NCBI RefSeq assembly: GCF_014639275.1
Contig: NZ_BMFW01000002.1
Span: 354,379 to 418,378, forward strand
Direction: 5' to 3'
Length of the DNA: 64,000 nucleotides
Source of the DNA: Arthrobacter liuii
Lineage (GTDB): Bacteria; Actinomycetota; Actinomycetes; Actinomycetales; Micrococcaceae
Position numbers and translations under genes: made by a program. Every line of letters begins with the position of its first letter. The first letter of the stretch is position 1. The notes below the pieces were generated by a model, which ran no database searches, was not told the origin of the DNA, and saw only the letters and a program-made list of their open reading frames with translations. Positions 50,810 to 58,496 of this stretch are shown piece by piece.

Positions 50810-52417
50810 TTGGTTAACCAACAAACCGAAATTGAACAGAAGTACGACGTCGATGAGGACGCCGAGGTGCCCCAGCTGGATACGTTGCCCGGAGTAACCA
50901 GGGCAGGCCTTCCGCATACGGCGGTCCTCGAGGCCGTCTACTTCGACACGGAGCGGCACACACTGGCATCGCACCGGATCACGCTCCGCCGCCGTACCGG
51001 AGGAACCGATGCAGGCTGGCACCTGAAGTTGCCGCCGCTGGAAGCTGACGCGTCCGGGGCCGAACCGCAGCAGCGGCCCGAACTGCACGCCCCGCTGGGG
51101 CAGCCTGACGTGGTCCCTGACAGCCTGCTGGCCCGCCTCCAGGCATACCTCAGGGGACAAGAAGTGGCGCCGGTGGTCCGGTTGGAGACCAGCCGGACCA
51201 CGCACGCCCTGTACGGAGAGGACGGCGTGCACCTGGCGGACCTGGCCGATGACCTGGTGACTGCGGAGCTCCTGCACAAGGGAGAAGGAGGGGGAGCCGC
51301 GGGCGGCGGGCAGAAACAGCACTGGCGTGAATGGGAGCTGGAACTGGTCCACGGCGAACCCGGCCTCTTCGGCCCCGCCGGGAAGCTGCTGGCCAAAGCC
51401 GGAGCCCGTCCAGCCGGCCACGCCTCGAAGCTTGCCCGTGCGCTGGGAAATGCCCCCGGCGCACGTTCGGCCACAGGCGTGTCCCCTGACGGCACCCGGT
51501 CACGAAGCGAAAGTACCCCTGCCTTGGTTGCCGGCAAGAAGGCACCGGCAGCCGCCGTCGTCACCGCCTACCTCGGAAGGCAAATCGGGGAAATCCTGGC
51601 CCAGGACCCGGGAGTCAGGCTGGAGGAGCCCGAATCCGTGCACAACATGCGGTCTGCACTCCGCCGGATTCGCTCCGTGCTTGCCGCCTACAAGAAGCTC
51701 TATGTGGCCGCCCCGGTGCGTCAACTGCGCGACGAACTGAAGTGGCTGGGCCAGCTGCTCGGCGGCCCGCGGGACGCCGAGGTCATGCTGGCCAGGCTGC
51801 GCGGGCAACTTGACAGCCTGCCGCCGGGGGACGGCGTCGATGCCGTCAGGACCGAGGTGGAACACAACCTGGGCGGTACATATGACGACGGCTACCGGCT
51901 GCTCCTGGCGGCGCTCCAGTCGGAACGCTATTTCCGCCTCCTCGACAGCCTGGAGGCGTTCCGGGACAACCCGCCCGTCCTTCCGAAATCCGTGGCGCCA
52001 GGCCGCCGGATGGCTGCGAAGGCCGTGGACAAGGCGGCTAAGAGGTTCCGTCGTTCGCGCAAGGGCGCCAAGAGGGCCCGGCGCGGGACAGAGCACGAAG
52101 CCGCCCTCCACCAAGTGCGCAAGGATGCAAAGCGGCTGCGCCATGTGGCTGAATCAGCCGCGGCGGTGCACGGCAAACGCGCCGACAAAGTGGCCAAGGC
52201 GGCGCACCGGCACCAGAAGATCCTCGGGGAATTCCATGACTCGGTAGTGGCCCGCGACCTACTGGCCGCCATCGGCGCGGAGCACAGCGTGCCCGCCACC
52301 ACCGGCATCTACGCGGAACTGCTCAAGCGGCAGGAAGAACAGATGCTGTCTACCCAGGCCGGGGATCGGAAGGCATGGAAGAAGTCGCGCCACCTGCTGG
52401 GCAAAGGGGTCCTTTAA
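50810..52417 (+). CDS. CYTH and CHAD domain protein
   Basis: 535 aa from TTG 50810, with GGAAGGA nine bases upstream. The N-terminal CYTH (triphosphate tunnel) domain starts EIEQKYDV and has TLRRRTGG, WHLKLP and WREWELEL. The C-terminal CHAD domain (from about 265) is helical and rich in conserved His/Lys/Arg, with VHNMRSALRRIRSVL and ALHQVRKDAKRLRH. CHAD domains bind polyphosphate, and CYTH domains hydrolyse triphosphate; the fused protein may handle polyphosphate. A Gly/Ala-rich linker separates the two. Confidence 0.93.
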   Translation: MVNQQTEIEQKYDVDEDAEVPQLDTLPGVTRAGLPHTAVLEAVYFDTERHTLASHRITLRRRTGGTDAGWHLKLPPLEADASGAEPQQRPELHAPLGQPDVVPDSLLARLQAYLRGQEVAPVVRLETSRTTHALYGEDGVHLADLADDLVTAELLHKGEGGGAAGGGQKQHWREWELELVHGEPGLFGPAGKLLAKAGARPAGHASKLARALGNAPGARSATGVSPDGTRSRSESTPALVAGKKAPAAAVVTAYLGRQIGEILAQDPGVRLEEPESVHNMRSALRRIRSVLAAYKKLYVAAPVRQLRDELKWLGQLLGGPRDAEVMLARLRGQLDSLPPGDGVDAVRTEVEHNLGGTYDDGYRLLLAALQSERYFRLLDSLEAFRDNPPVLPKSVAPGRRMAAKAVDKAAKRFRRSRKGAKRARRGTEHEAALHQVRKDAKRLRHVAESAAAVHGKRADKVAKAAHRHQKILGEFHDSVVARDLLAAIGAEHSVPATTGIYAELLKRQEEQMLSTQAGDRKAWKKSRHLLGKGVL

Positions 52418-52436
52418 GGCCCTGGCACGGCAGCGC

Positions 52437-53873
52437 CTACCTGCCCTGCCGTGCCGACAACCGGGCCACGGCCAGGGCGAGCCAGAGCTGCACCCGGTCT
52501 GCGGTGACTGCGGGGTCGTACCCGGTCAGCTCGGTGATCTGGGCCAGCCGGTACCGCACCGTGTTGCGGTGCAAAGTCAGCGCCTCCGCCACCGCAGCCA
52601 CAGAGCCGTTGTTGTTCAGGTAGCTCTCCAGCGTGGCCATCAGCTCGGACCCGTGAGCGGCATCGAAGGAACGCAGCGGGTTCAGTGACTCATGCGCCAT
52701 ATCCGCCAGCGGCACATCCTCGCTGGCCAGCAGCAGCGAGGTCAGGCTCAGCCGCTCCGGTTCATTGACGGGAAGGCCGTGGCTGGCGGCGTCCCGCGCC
52801 TCGAAATAGCTCCAGCGGAGCCCGTTCGGCTTGGTGTACGCCCCGCCGATGCCGATCGTGGCGTGGATGCCGGCTTCGGCGAGGTGGTCGCTCAGCTTCC
52901 GTGCCAGCGCGGGTGCCGTCCCGCCGTCGTCATTGACCACCAACACCAGGTCCTTGCCCACGACGGCGGCAACGGCCTTTTCCAGTTCCTGCGGCACCGA
53001 GGTGCTCCCCAGGGCTTTGCCGTGGGCAGCCGAAACGGCCAGCAGCACCACGTTCTTACGGGTGCTGTTCACGCCCACGCCGGCCAGGCGGCGCTGGGCC
53101 TCGCTGGTCTCCAGCGCACCGTGGATCACGTCCTCCAGCACCTGGCCGCACAGGGCGCGCTGGGCCTGCCGCTGCTTGACCATGTTGTTCAGCTCCACGC
53201 TGATCAGGTTCTGTGCGTAGCCGATGATTCCGGTGTCCTCGAACGGCTGGCGCACCCACAGTGTGCAGGCATCGCGCCGCCCCGTGGGCACGGGGTAGCT
53301 GGACCAGATGTCCGCCGACGGGCTGGCCGTGCTGCTGTTGTACAGCTGCGCCGTGAACTGGGTGAGTGCAACGTCAGTGCGGAGCATGCCGCCCAGGTTC
53401 TTCAACAGTTCGGCCAGTCCGCCGCCGGTCAGCAGCGCCCGGGCCAGCACCTGGTGCCCGGCGATCAGCCGTTCCAGCTTGGCGTAATGGTCGGCGGACT
53501 GCGCGTCTGCCACCAGCTTGGTGATGGCGATGAACGGGGTCTCGTACGGCACTTCCACCACCGGCAGGCCCCAGCGGTTGGCTTCCGCCAGGAGGGCCGG
53601 TGGCACCGCCTCATGGGAAAGACCCACGCCGAAGCCGATGCCCACCGCGCCGGCGCGCTGCACCTGCCGGACAAAGCGGCGCTGCTCGGGGGCGGAGCGG
53701 AGCCGCAGGCCGGTGGTGAGCACCAGCTCCCCGCCGTTGAGGAACCGCTGCGGATCCTCCAGTTCGGTGACGGCGACCCAGTTGATGTCCTGGTTCCAGG
53801 TTGTCTCCGCCACGCCGGCCTTGGCCAGTTTCAGGGAGGACACGCCCACCAGGGCAGCAAGGGAAATGGCCAT
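52437..53873 (-). CDS. PucR family transcriptional regulator
   Basis: 478 aa. The N-terminal PucR-type ligand domain (ISLAALVGVSSLKLAKAG, ERFLNGGELVLTTGLRLR-like segment) is followed by a GGDEF-like central part and a C-terminal PucR helix-turn-helix: YLNNNGSVAAVAEALTLHRN, TVRYRLAQITELTGYD. It is divergent from the aminobutyraldehyde dehydrogenase and gabT genes, so it most likely regulates GABA/putrescine catabolism, as related actinobacterial PucR/GabR proteins do. A single ATG at 53873 fits. Confidence 0.9.
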   Translation of the reverse strand: MAISLAALVGVSSLKLAKAGVAETTWNQDINWVAVTELEDPQRFLNGGELVLTTGLRLRSAPEQRRFVRQVQRAGAVGIGFGVGLSHEAVPPALLAEANRWGLPVVEVPYETPFIAITKLVADAQSADHYAKLERLIAGHQVLARALLTGGGLAELLKNLGGMLRTDVALTQFTAQLYNSSTASPSADIWSSYPVPTGRRDACTLWVRQPFEDTGIIGYAQNLISVELNNMVKQRQAQRALCGQVLEDVIHGALETSEAQRRLAGVGVNSTRKNVVLLAVSAAHGKALGSTSVPQELEKAVAAVVGKDLVLVVNDDGGTAPALARKLSDHLAEAGIHATIGIGGAYTKPNGLRWSYFEARDAASHGLPVNEPERLSLTSLLLASEDVPLADMAHESLNPLRSFDAAHGSELMATLESYLNNNGSVAAVAEALTLHRNTVRYRLAQITELTGYDPAVTADRVQLWLALAVARLSARQGR

Positions 53874-54041
53874 GAAGCAAGGATAAACGTGAGCTGGGCA
53901 ACCGCACTAAACCCTTTCGGCAAGGGTGTGCAGGTGGCTATTCACCCGGCTGGGGAGCTGGCATAGGCTCAAGGCAGTTCCATCCATCTGTCCTGGTCTT
54001 CGCCCGGCCGCAGATGGCCCATACGAAAGAGGTTGCACACC

Positions 54042-55472
54042 GTGGTCCAAACCTTGCAGAACTTCATCAACGGGAAGTTCACCACCCCTGCCGGCACCAC
54101 CCTGCTGGACGTGGTCAACCCCGCCAACGGAGAAGTGGTGGCGCAGGCCCCCGTTTCGGTGCAGGCCGATGTTGACGCAGCCATGGCTGCCGCCAAGGAT
54201 GCCTTCAGGACCTGGAAGCACGTGACCCCGGGCCAGCGGCAGCTGATGCTGCTCAAGCTCGCCGATGCCATCGAGGCCAACAGCGGTGAACTCGTCGAAG
54301 CCCAGCACCGCAACACCGGCCAGGTCCGGTCCCTGATCGCCTCCGAGGAAGTGGCTGCCGGCGCCGACCAGCTGCGCTTCTTCGCAGGGGCCGCCCGCAT
54401 CCTGGAAGGCAGATCCGCAGGCGAGTACTTCGAGGGCCACACCTCCTATGTCCGCCGCGAACCCATCGGCGTGGTGGCCCAGGTGGCCCCGTGGAACTAC
54501 CCGTTCCTTATGGCCATCTGGAAGATCGGGCCTGCCCTCGCAGCCGGCAACACCGTGGTGCTCAAGCCATCCGACACCACCCCCGAATCCACCCTGGTGC
54601 TGGCCCGGCTGGCCGGGGAGATCCTGCCCGCCGGCGTCCTGAACGTGGTTCTCGGCACCGGCGAAACCGGGGCCATGATGGTGGAGCACAAAGTCCCGGG
54701 CCTGGTGTCCATCACGGGTTCCGTCCGCGCCGGCATCGCGGTCGCCTCCGGTGCTGCGAAGGGCCTCAAGCGCGCCCACCTGGAGCTGGGCGGAAAGGCG
54801 CCGGCCATCGTGTTCAAGGACGCAGACATCAAGAAGAGCGCCGCGGCCATCGCCGAGTTCGCGTTCTTCAATGCCGGCCAGGACTGCACGGCAATCACCC
54901 GCGTGCTCGTGGAGGACTCCGTGCACGACGACGTCGTGGCCGCCATGGTGGAGCACACCAGGACCCTGCACACCGGCTCGCAGAACGACGAAGACAACTA
55001 CTTCGGCCCGCTGAACAACATCAACCACTTCAACGCCGTAACGTCGGTGGTGGAGAACCTGCCGGCAAACTGCCGGATCGAGACCGGCGGCCACCGCGCG
55101 GGGGAGAAGGGCTACTTCTTCGAACCCACCATCATCACCGGCGCAAAGCAGACCGACGACGTGGTGCAGAAGGAAACGTTCGGCCCCGTCATTACCGTCC
55201 AGAAGTTCAGCACCGAAGAGGAAGCCGTGGCCCTGGCCAACGACGTGGACTACGCCCTGGCCTCCAGCGTCTGGACCACTAACCACGGCACCGCCATGCG
55301 GCTGAGCCGGGATTTGGACTTCGGCGCCGTCTGGATCAACACCCACATCCTGCTCACCGCCGAAATGCCGCACGGCGGCTTCAAGCAGTCCGGCTACGGC
55401 AAGGACCTCTCCATGTACGGCGTGGAGGACTACACGCGCATCAAGCACGTCATGTCCGCCCTCGACTCCTAA
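54042..55472 (+). CDS. Gamma-aminobutyraldehyde dehydrogenase
   Basis: 476 aa from GTG 54042 with AAAGAGG nine bases upstream. Aldehyde dehydrogenase fold: NAD site WNYPFLMAIWKIGPAL and ITGSVRAG, general base E in LELGGKAP, catalytic Cys in FNAGQDCTA, and KETFGPVITV. The sequence fits the PatD/YdcW group that oxidises 4-aminobutanal to GABA. The gabT gene follows after 14 bases and a PucR regulator lies upstream, so the pair turns 4-aminobutanal to succinate semialdehyde. Glycine betaine aldehyde or another omega-aminoaldehyde remains possible as substrate. Confidence 0.9.
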   Translation: MVQTLQNFINGKFTTPAGTTLLDVVNPANGEVVAQAPVSVQADVDAAMAAAKDAFRTWKHVTPGQRQLMLLKLADAIEANSGELVEAQHRNTGQVRSLIASEEVAAGADQLRFFAGAARILEGRSAGEYFEGHTSYVRREPIGVVAQVAPWNYPFLMAIWKIGPALAAGNTVVLKPSDTTPESTLVLARLAGEILPAGVLNVVLGTGETGAMMVEHKVPGLVSITGSVRAGIAVASGAAKGLKRAHLELGGKAPAIVFKDADIKKSAAAIAEFAFFNAGQDCTAITRVLVEDSVHDDVVAAMVEHTRTLHTGSQNDEDNYFGPLNNINHFNAVTSVVENLPANCRIETGGHRAGEKGYFFEPTIITGAKQTDDVVQKETFGPVITVQKFSTEEEAVALANDVDYALASSVWTTNHGTAMRLSRDLDFGAVWINTHILLTAEMPHGGFKQSGYGKDLSMYGVEDYTRIKHVMSALDS

Positions 55473-55486
55473 GGAAGAAAAGAATC

Positions 55487-56857
55487 ATGACCACCACCGC
55501 ATCAGACATCACCTACCGCCTGGAGCAGAAGCGCCGCGTCCAGGCCGACTTCCCGGGCCCCAAGTCCGTGGCACTGACCGAACGCCGCAAGTCCGTGGTG
55601 GCCGCCGGCGTCGCCTCCAGCGTTCCGGTCTACGTGGCAGATGCAGACGGCGGGATCATCCACGATGTCGACGGCAACTCCTTCATCGACCTCGGCTCGG
55701 GCATCGCCGTGACCAGCGTCGGTGCGTCCGATCCCGCCGTCGTGGGCGCCGTCAAGGAAGCCGTGGAGCACTTCACCCACACCTGCTTCATGGTCACCCC
55801 CTACGAAGGCTACGTGGCCGTCGCCGAGCAGCTGAACCGCCTCACCCCGGGCGGCCACGAAAAGCGCACCGTCCTGTTCAACTCCGGCGCCGAAGCCGTG
55901 GAAAACGCCGTCAAGGTGGCCCGCCTGGCAACCGGCCGGGACGCCGTCGTCGCCTTTGACCACGCCTATCACGGCCGCACCAACCTGACCATGGCACTGA
56001 CCGCCAAGGCCATGCCGTACAAGACCAACTTCGGCCCGTTCGCGCCCGAGGTCTACCGGATGCCCATGAGCTATCCGTACCGCGAGGAAAACCCCGCGAT
56101 CACCGGTGCCGAGGCAGCCAAGCGTGCCATCACCATGATCGAGAAGCAGATCGGCGGCGACCAGGTGGCCGCGATCATCATCGAGCCCATCCAGGGCGAG
56201 GGCGGCTTCATCGTCCCGGCCGAGGGCTTCCTCCCGGCACTGGCCGCCTGGGCCAAGGAGAAGGGAATCGTCTTCATCGCCGACGAGGTTCAGTCCGGCT
56301 TCTGCCGCACCGGTGAATGGTTCGCCGTCAACCACGAAGGCGTCGTCCCGGACATCATCACCATGGCCAAGGGCATCGCCGGCGGCATGCCGCTGTCTGC
56401 CATCACCGGGCGCGCCGACCTGCTGGACGCCGTGCACCCGGGCGGCCTGGGCGGAACCTACGGCGGCAACCCGGTGGCATGCGCCGCCGCGCTGGCGTCC
56501 ATCGGCTCCATGGAGGAATACGACCTGAACGGCCGTGCCCGCCACATCGAGGAACTCGCGCTGGGCCGGCTCCGCGACCTGCAGGCAGAACTTGCCGGCG
56601 CCGGTACCGCAGTGATCGGCGACGTCCGTGGCCGCGGTGCCATGCTCGCCGTCGAACTCGTCCAGGAAGGCTCCAAGGAACCGAACCCGGAACTGACCAA
56701 GGCCGTGGCCGCCGCCTGCCTCAAGGAGGGCGTCATCATCCTCACCTGCGGCACCTACGGCAACGTCATCCGGCTGCTGCCCCCGCTGGTCATCACCGAT
56801 GAACTGCTCGCTGACGGCCTGGAGGTCCTGGCAGCGGCCATCAAGGCACACGCCTAA
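55487..56857 (+). CDS. gabT: 4-Aminobutyrate transaminase
   Basis: 456 aa class III aminotransferase, ATG 55487 after AAGGAAG. NSGAEAVENAVKVAR binds the PLP phosphate, HAYHGRTNLTM stacks on the ring, FIADEVQSGFCRTG holds the conserved Asp, and the PLP lysine is in TMAKGIAGGMPLSA. It transfers the amino group of GABA to 2-oxoglutarate, giving succinate semialdehyde. It is coupled to the dehydrogenase upstream; no succinate semialdehyde dehydrogenase gene is visible here. A clear terminator follows. Confidence 0.94.
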   Translation: MTTTASDITYRLEQKRRVQADFPGPKSVALTERRKSVVAAGVASSVPVYVADADGGIIHDVDGNSFIDLGSGIAVTSVGASDPAVVGAVKEAVEHFTHTCFMVTPYEGYVAVAEQLNRLTPGGHEKRTVLFNSGAEAVENAVKVARLATGRDAVVAFDHAYHGRTNLTMALTAKAMPYKTNFGPFAPEVYRMPMSYPYREENPAITGAEAAKRAITMIEKQIGGDQVAAIIIEPIQGEGGFIVPAEGFLPALAAWAKEKGIVFIADEVQSGFCRTGEWFAVNHEGVVPDIITMAKGIAGGMPLSAITGRADLLDAVHPGGLGGTYGGNPVACAAALASIGSMEEYDLNGRARHIEELALGRLRDLQAELAGAGTAVIGDVRGRGAMLAVELVQEGSKEPNPELTKAVAAACLKEGVIILTCGTYGNVIRLLPPLVITDELLADGLEVLAAAIKAHA

Positions 56858-56882
56858 AGGCCCCAAAGCAGTCCTACGAAGA

Positions 56883-56913
56883 GGCAGCACCCCCGCCGGG
56901 GTGCTGCCTTTTT
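56883..56913 (+). terminator. Rho-independent terminator after gabT
   Basis: GGCAGCACCCC (56883-56893) pairs with GGGGTGCTGCC (56898-56908) over a CGCC loop and is followed by five T. Confidence 0.9.
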
Positions 56914-56932
56914 CGTCGTCAAGCTCGCTTTA

Positions 56933-57106
56933 GGGGGTACCTAGGCCCCCGCGCCGCGCGGCTGTATCTACCCAATATCAGGCCTTGGCCAGCGGGCATG
57001 TGGCGGTCCCCCCATGCCCGATTCGGTAAGTACCCCCAAAAATTTTTATTGAGTACCTGTTACTCGTGTTTGCCCCCCGCGGGGGTACGTAATTTTGACC
57101 TATAAA
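56933..57106 (+). promoter_or_regulatory. Regulatory region of the polysaccharide-type locus with three GGGGGTAC sites
   Basis: GGGGGTAC occurs at 56933-56940 and 57081-57088 and, inverted as GTACCCCC, at 57030-57037. An unusual A/T run (about 57038-57050) lies beside the middle copy, and TATAAA at 57101-57106 is a plausible -10. No gene fits between 56914 and 57325; a minus-strand frame over 56978-57292 has no coding character. Confidence 0.5.
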
Positions 57107-57325
57107 CGGGTTGGGCTGCGCGCGACGCCGGTTGCCTGAGGCGCCGCCCCCAACCCCACAACGCGGAGCCGCTTTCGCTCCTATCGTGTCAGCCGCAGGG
57201 TAATGACGTTGCCCTCCTATGGCGCTAATGACAGGAACTCCAACCAGCACCTGGTGTTTGGGCACCCCAGGTGGCGATACCCCAAAGCCCAACGACGGAC
57301 ATTTTGCTTGAGACAGGGGAACGCA

Positions 57326-57487
57326 ATGACGCAGCCTTCAAGGGAAACCGGGGACAGGACCGGCCGCAGCGCCGGATCCGTTCACGGCTCCGTTCACAAG
57401 TCCTTTCACAAGGCGGAGCCGGGACACCGGCAATTGAGGCACGGCCGCGCCGCTGGCCTGCATGCAGCGGGGGAGGAGCTGTGGTGA
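57326..57487 (+). CDS. Small hypothetical protein (53 aa)
   Basis: ATG 57326 follows AGGGGAA at five bases, and the stop overlaps the next start (GTGA). The product is basic and His/Ser/Gly-rich with a short near-repeat (GSVHGSVHKSFHK). It has no membrane segment. The good ribosome site and the coupling are the only evidence for a real gene. Confidence 0.5.
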   Translation: MTQPSRETGDRTGRSAGSVHGSVHKSFHKAEPGHRQLRHGRAAGLHAAGEELW

Positions 57488-57951
57488 CCCATCTGGAAAC
57501 CTTCGCCGTGACTGCAGCCGTGCCGGGGCAGGTCACGTTCGGCCGGGACGGCGCCATGTTCGAGAGCCTGCTCAGTTTCGTGGCCCAGCTAAGCCTGGTG
57601 CTGTGGAGTGTGGTTACGCTTACCGTGGTCATCCGCTTCATCGGCATCCGGTTCTACCGCCGCACCGCACGCAGGGCGCTGGCCCGGATCGCGGCAGCAG
57701 GCGCACCCGTTCCAGGCATCGTCGGGTCCGGCACCGCTGCACCGGTCGCGACGGCCGCGGCAGCTGCCGCCGCCGCTGCACCTGCGGCCGCAGCAGTTGC
57801 GGTTACCGCACCCGCCGCCGCAGCCATCGCGGTGCCAGCCATCGCCGTCGTACCCGCCATCGCGGCCGGGATCGACCTGCTCCAGCCGGCCAACGTCCCG
57901 CTGACCGACGCCGTCACGAACATGCTCGCTACCAATTCCGTGGATGGATGA
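57484..57951 (+). CDS. Alanine-rich single-pass membrane protein
   Basis: 155 aa from GTG 57484 with GGGAGGAG five bases upstream. One hydrophobic segment (FVAQLSLVLWSVVTLTVVIRF) is followed by a basic stop-transfer region (YRRTARRALAR) and then by about 60 residues of Ala/Val/Pro repeats (AAAAAAAAAPAAAAVAV). It ends 3 bases before the next gene. I know no function; its place suggests a structural partner of a polysaccharide synthase. Confidence 0.65.
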   Translation: MTHLETFAVTAAVPGQVTFGRDGAMFESLLSFVAQLSLVLWSVVTLTVVIRFIGIRFYRRTARRALARIAAAGAPVPGIVGSGTAAPVATAAAAAAAAAPAAAAVAVTAPAAAAIAVPAIAVVPAIAAGIDLLQPANVPLTDAVTNMLATNSVDG

Positions 57952-57954
57952 GCT

Positions 57955-58107
57955 ATGGACATCGCGCTCATGATCTTCTGGCTGTTCGCAGGCGTCAGCA
58001 TCCTTTATGTCGTGCACTTCGGCCTCTACCTGGCGGGCGCCAACTTCTACGACATCTGGCAGCAGCGGCGTAAAGGAATGACGGGAGTCCGGCTCCCAAC
58101 TTGCTGA
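57955..58107 (+). pseudogene. N-terminal fragment of a membrane glycosyltransferase
   Basis: 50 codons: one long hydrophobic helix (LMIFWLFAGVSILYVVHFGL), then YLAGANFYDIWQQRRK and an unrelated tail (GMTGVRLPTC). The first 40 residues look like the N-terminal helix of family 2 glycosyltransferases that make exopolysaccharides, in which the catalytic domain follows soon after. Here the reading frame runs instead into the next gene remnant. I interpret it as the 5' end left by a deletion; a genuine 50-aa membrane protein is the alternative. Confidence 0.55.
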
Positions 58108-58474
58108 CGCGGCGAACCACGGAAGCCCCGCCAACCCGGTGAACTCAGTCAAGATGGCCGCCACCACGGCCAACAAGCACCTGTTCTCCCCGCAGGTGGC
58201 GGTGACGGCCGGCACCTACAAGATCGCCAGCTACCTCAACGTCACGGCGCGCACCAGTGGTGAGATGGGCTTCTATATCGACGAGTACAACGCGGCCGGG
58301 CAATGGATCTCCGGGCAGTACAAGCTCGGCGTGACAGCCGGGGGAGTAACCAATGTGGACCTGACATACTCGCCAAGCACTACCGCGGTAGCGAAGGCGA
58401 GCCTGCAGGTCATCGTCCAGGGCAATTCGGGACTGCAGGCGTACTTTGACGACGTCCGCTGGACCAAGCCCTAG
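58082..58474 (+). pseudogene. C-terminal carbohydrate-binding-like domain of a secreted protein (5' end missing)
   Basis: The frame is open from 58082 and reads ESGSQLADAANHGSPANPVN, then a beta-sandwich-like module: LFSPQVAVTAGTYKIASYL, GEMGFYIDEYNAAGQW, LQVIVQGNSGLQAYFDDVRW. Such modules end glycoside hydrolases or polysaccharide deacetylases. It has no signal peptide and no ribosome site; an ATG at 58154 or GTG 58139 lies inside the module. It is fused out of frame to the end of the glycosyltransferase fragment. The module itself looks intact. Confidence 0.65.
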
Positions 58475-58496
58475 CAGCGAAAAACGAGGACGAAGG

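Noticed and set aside
49358..51421. MFS gene extended to 687 codons
   Set aside because: The extension runs over the divergent CYTH/CHAD gene and lacks membrane or domain character; ATG 50659 is the sensible start.
56978..57292. Minus-strand 104-codon frame in the intergenic region before the polysaccharide locus
   Set aside because: No ribosome site, no known domain, and the region has promoter-like features and atypical composition.
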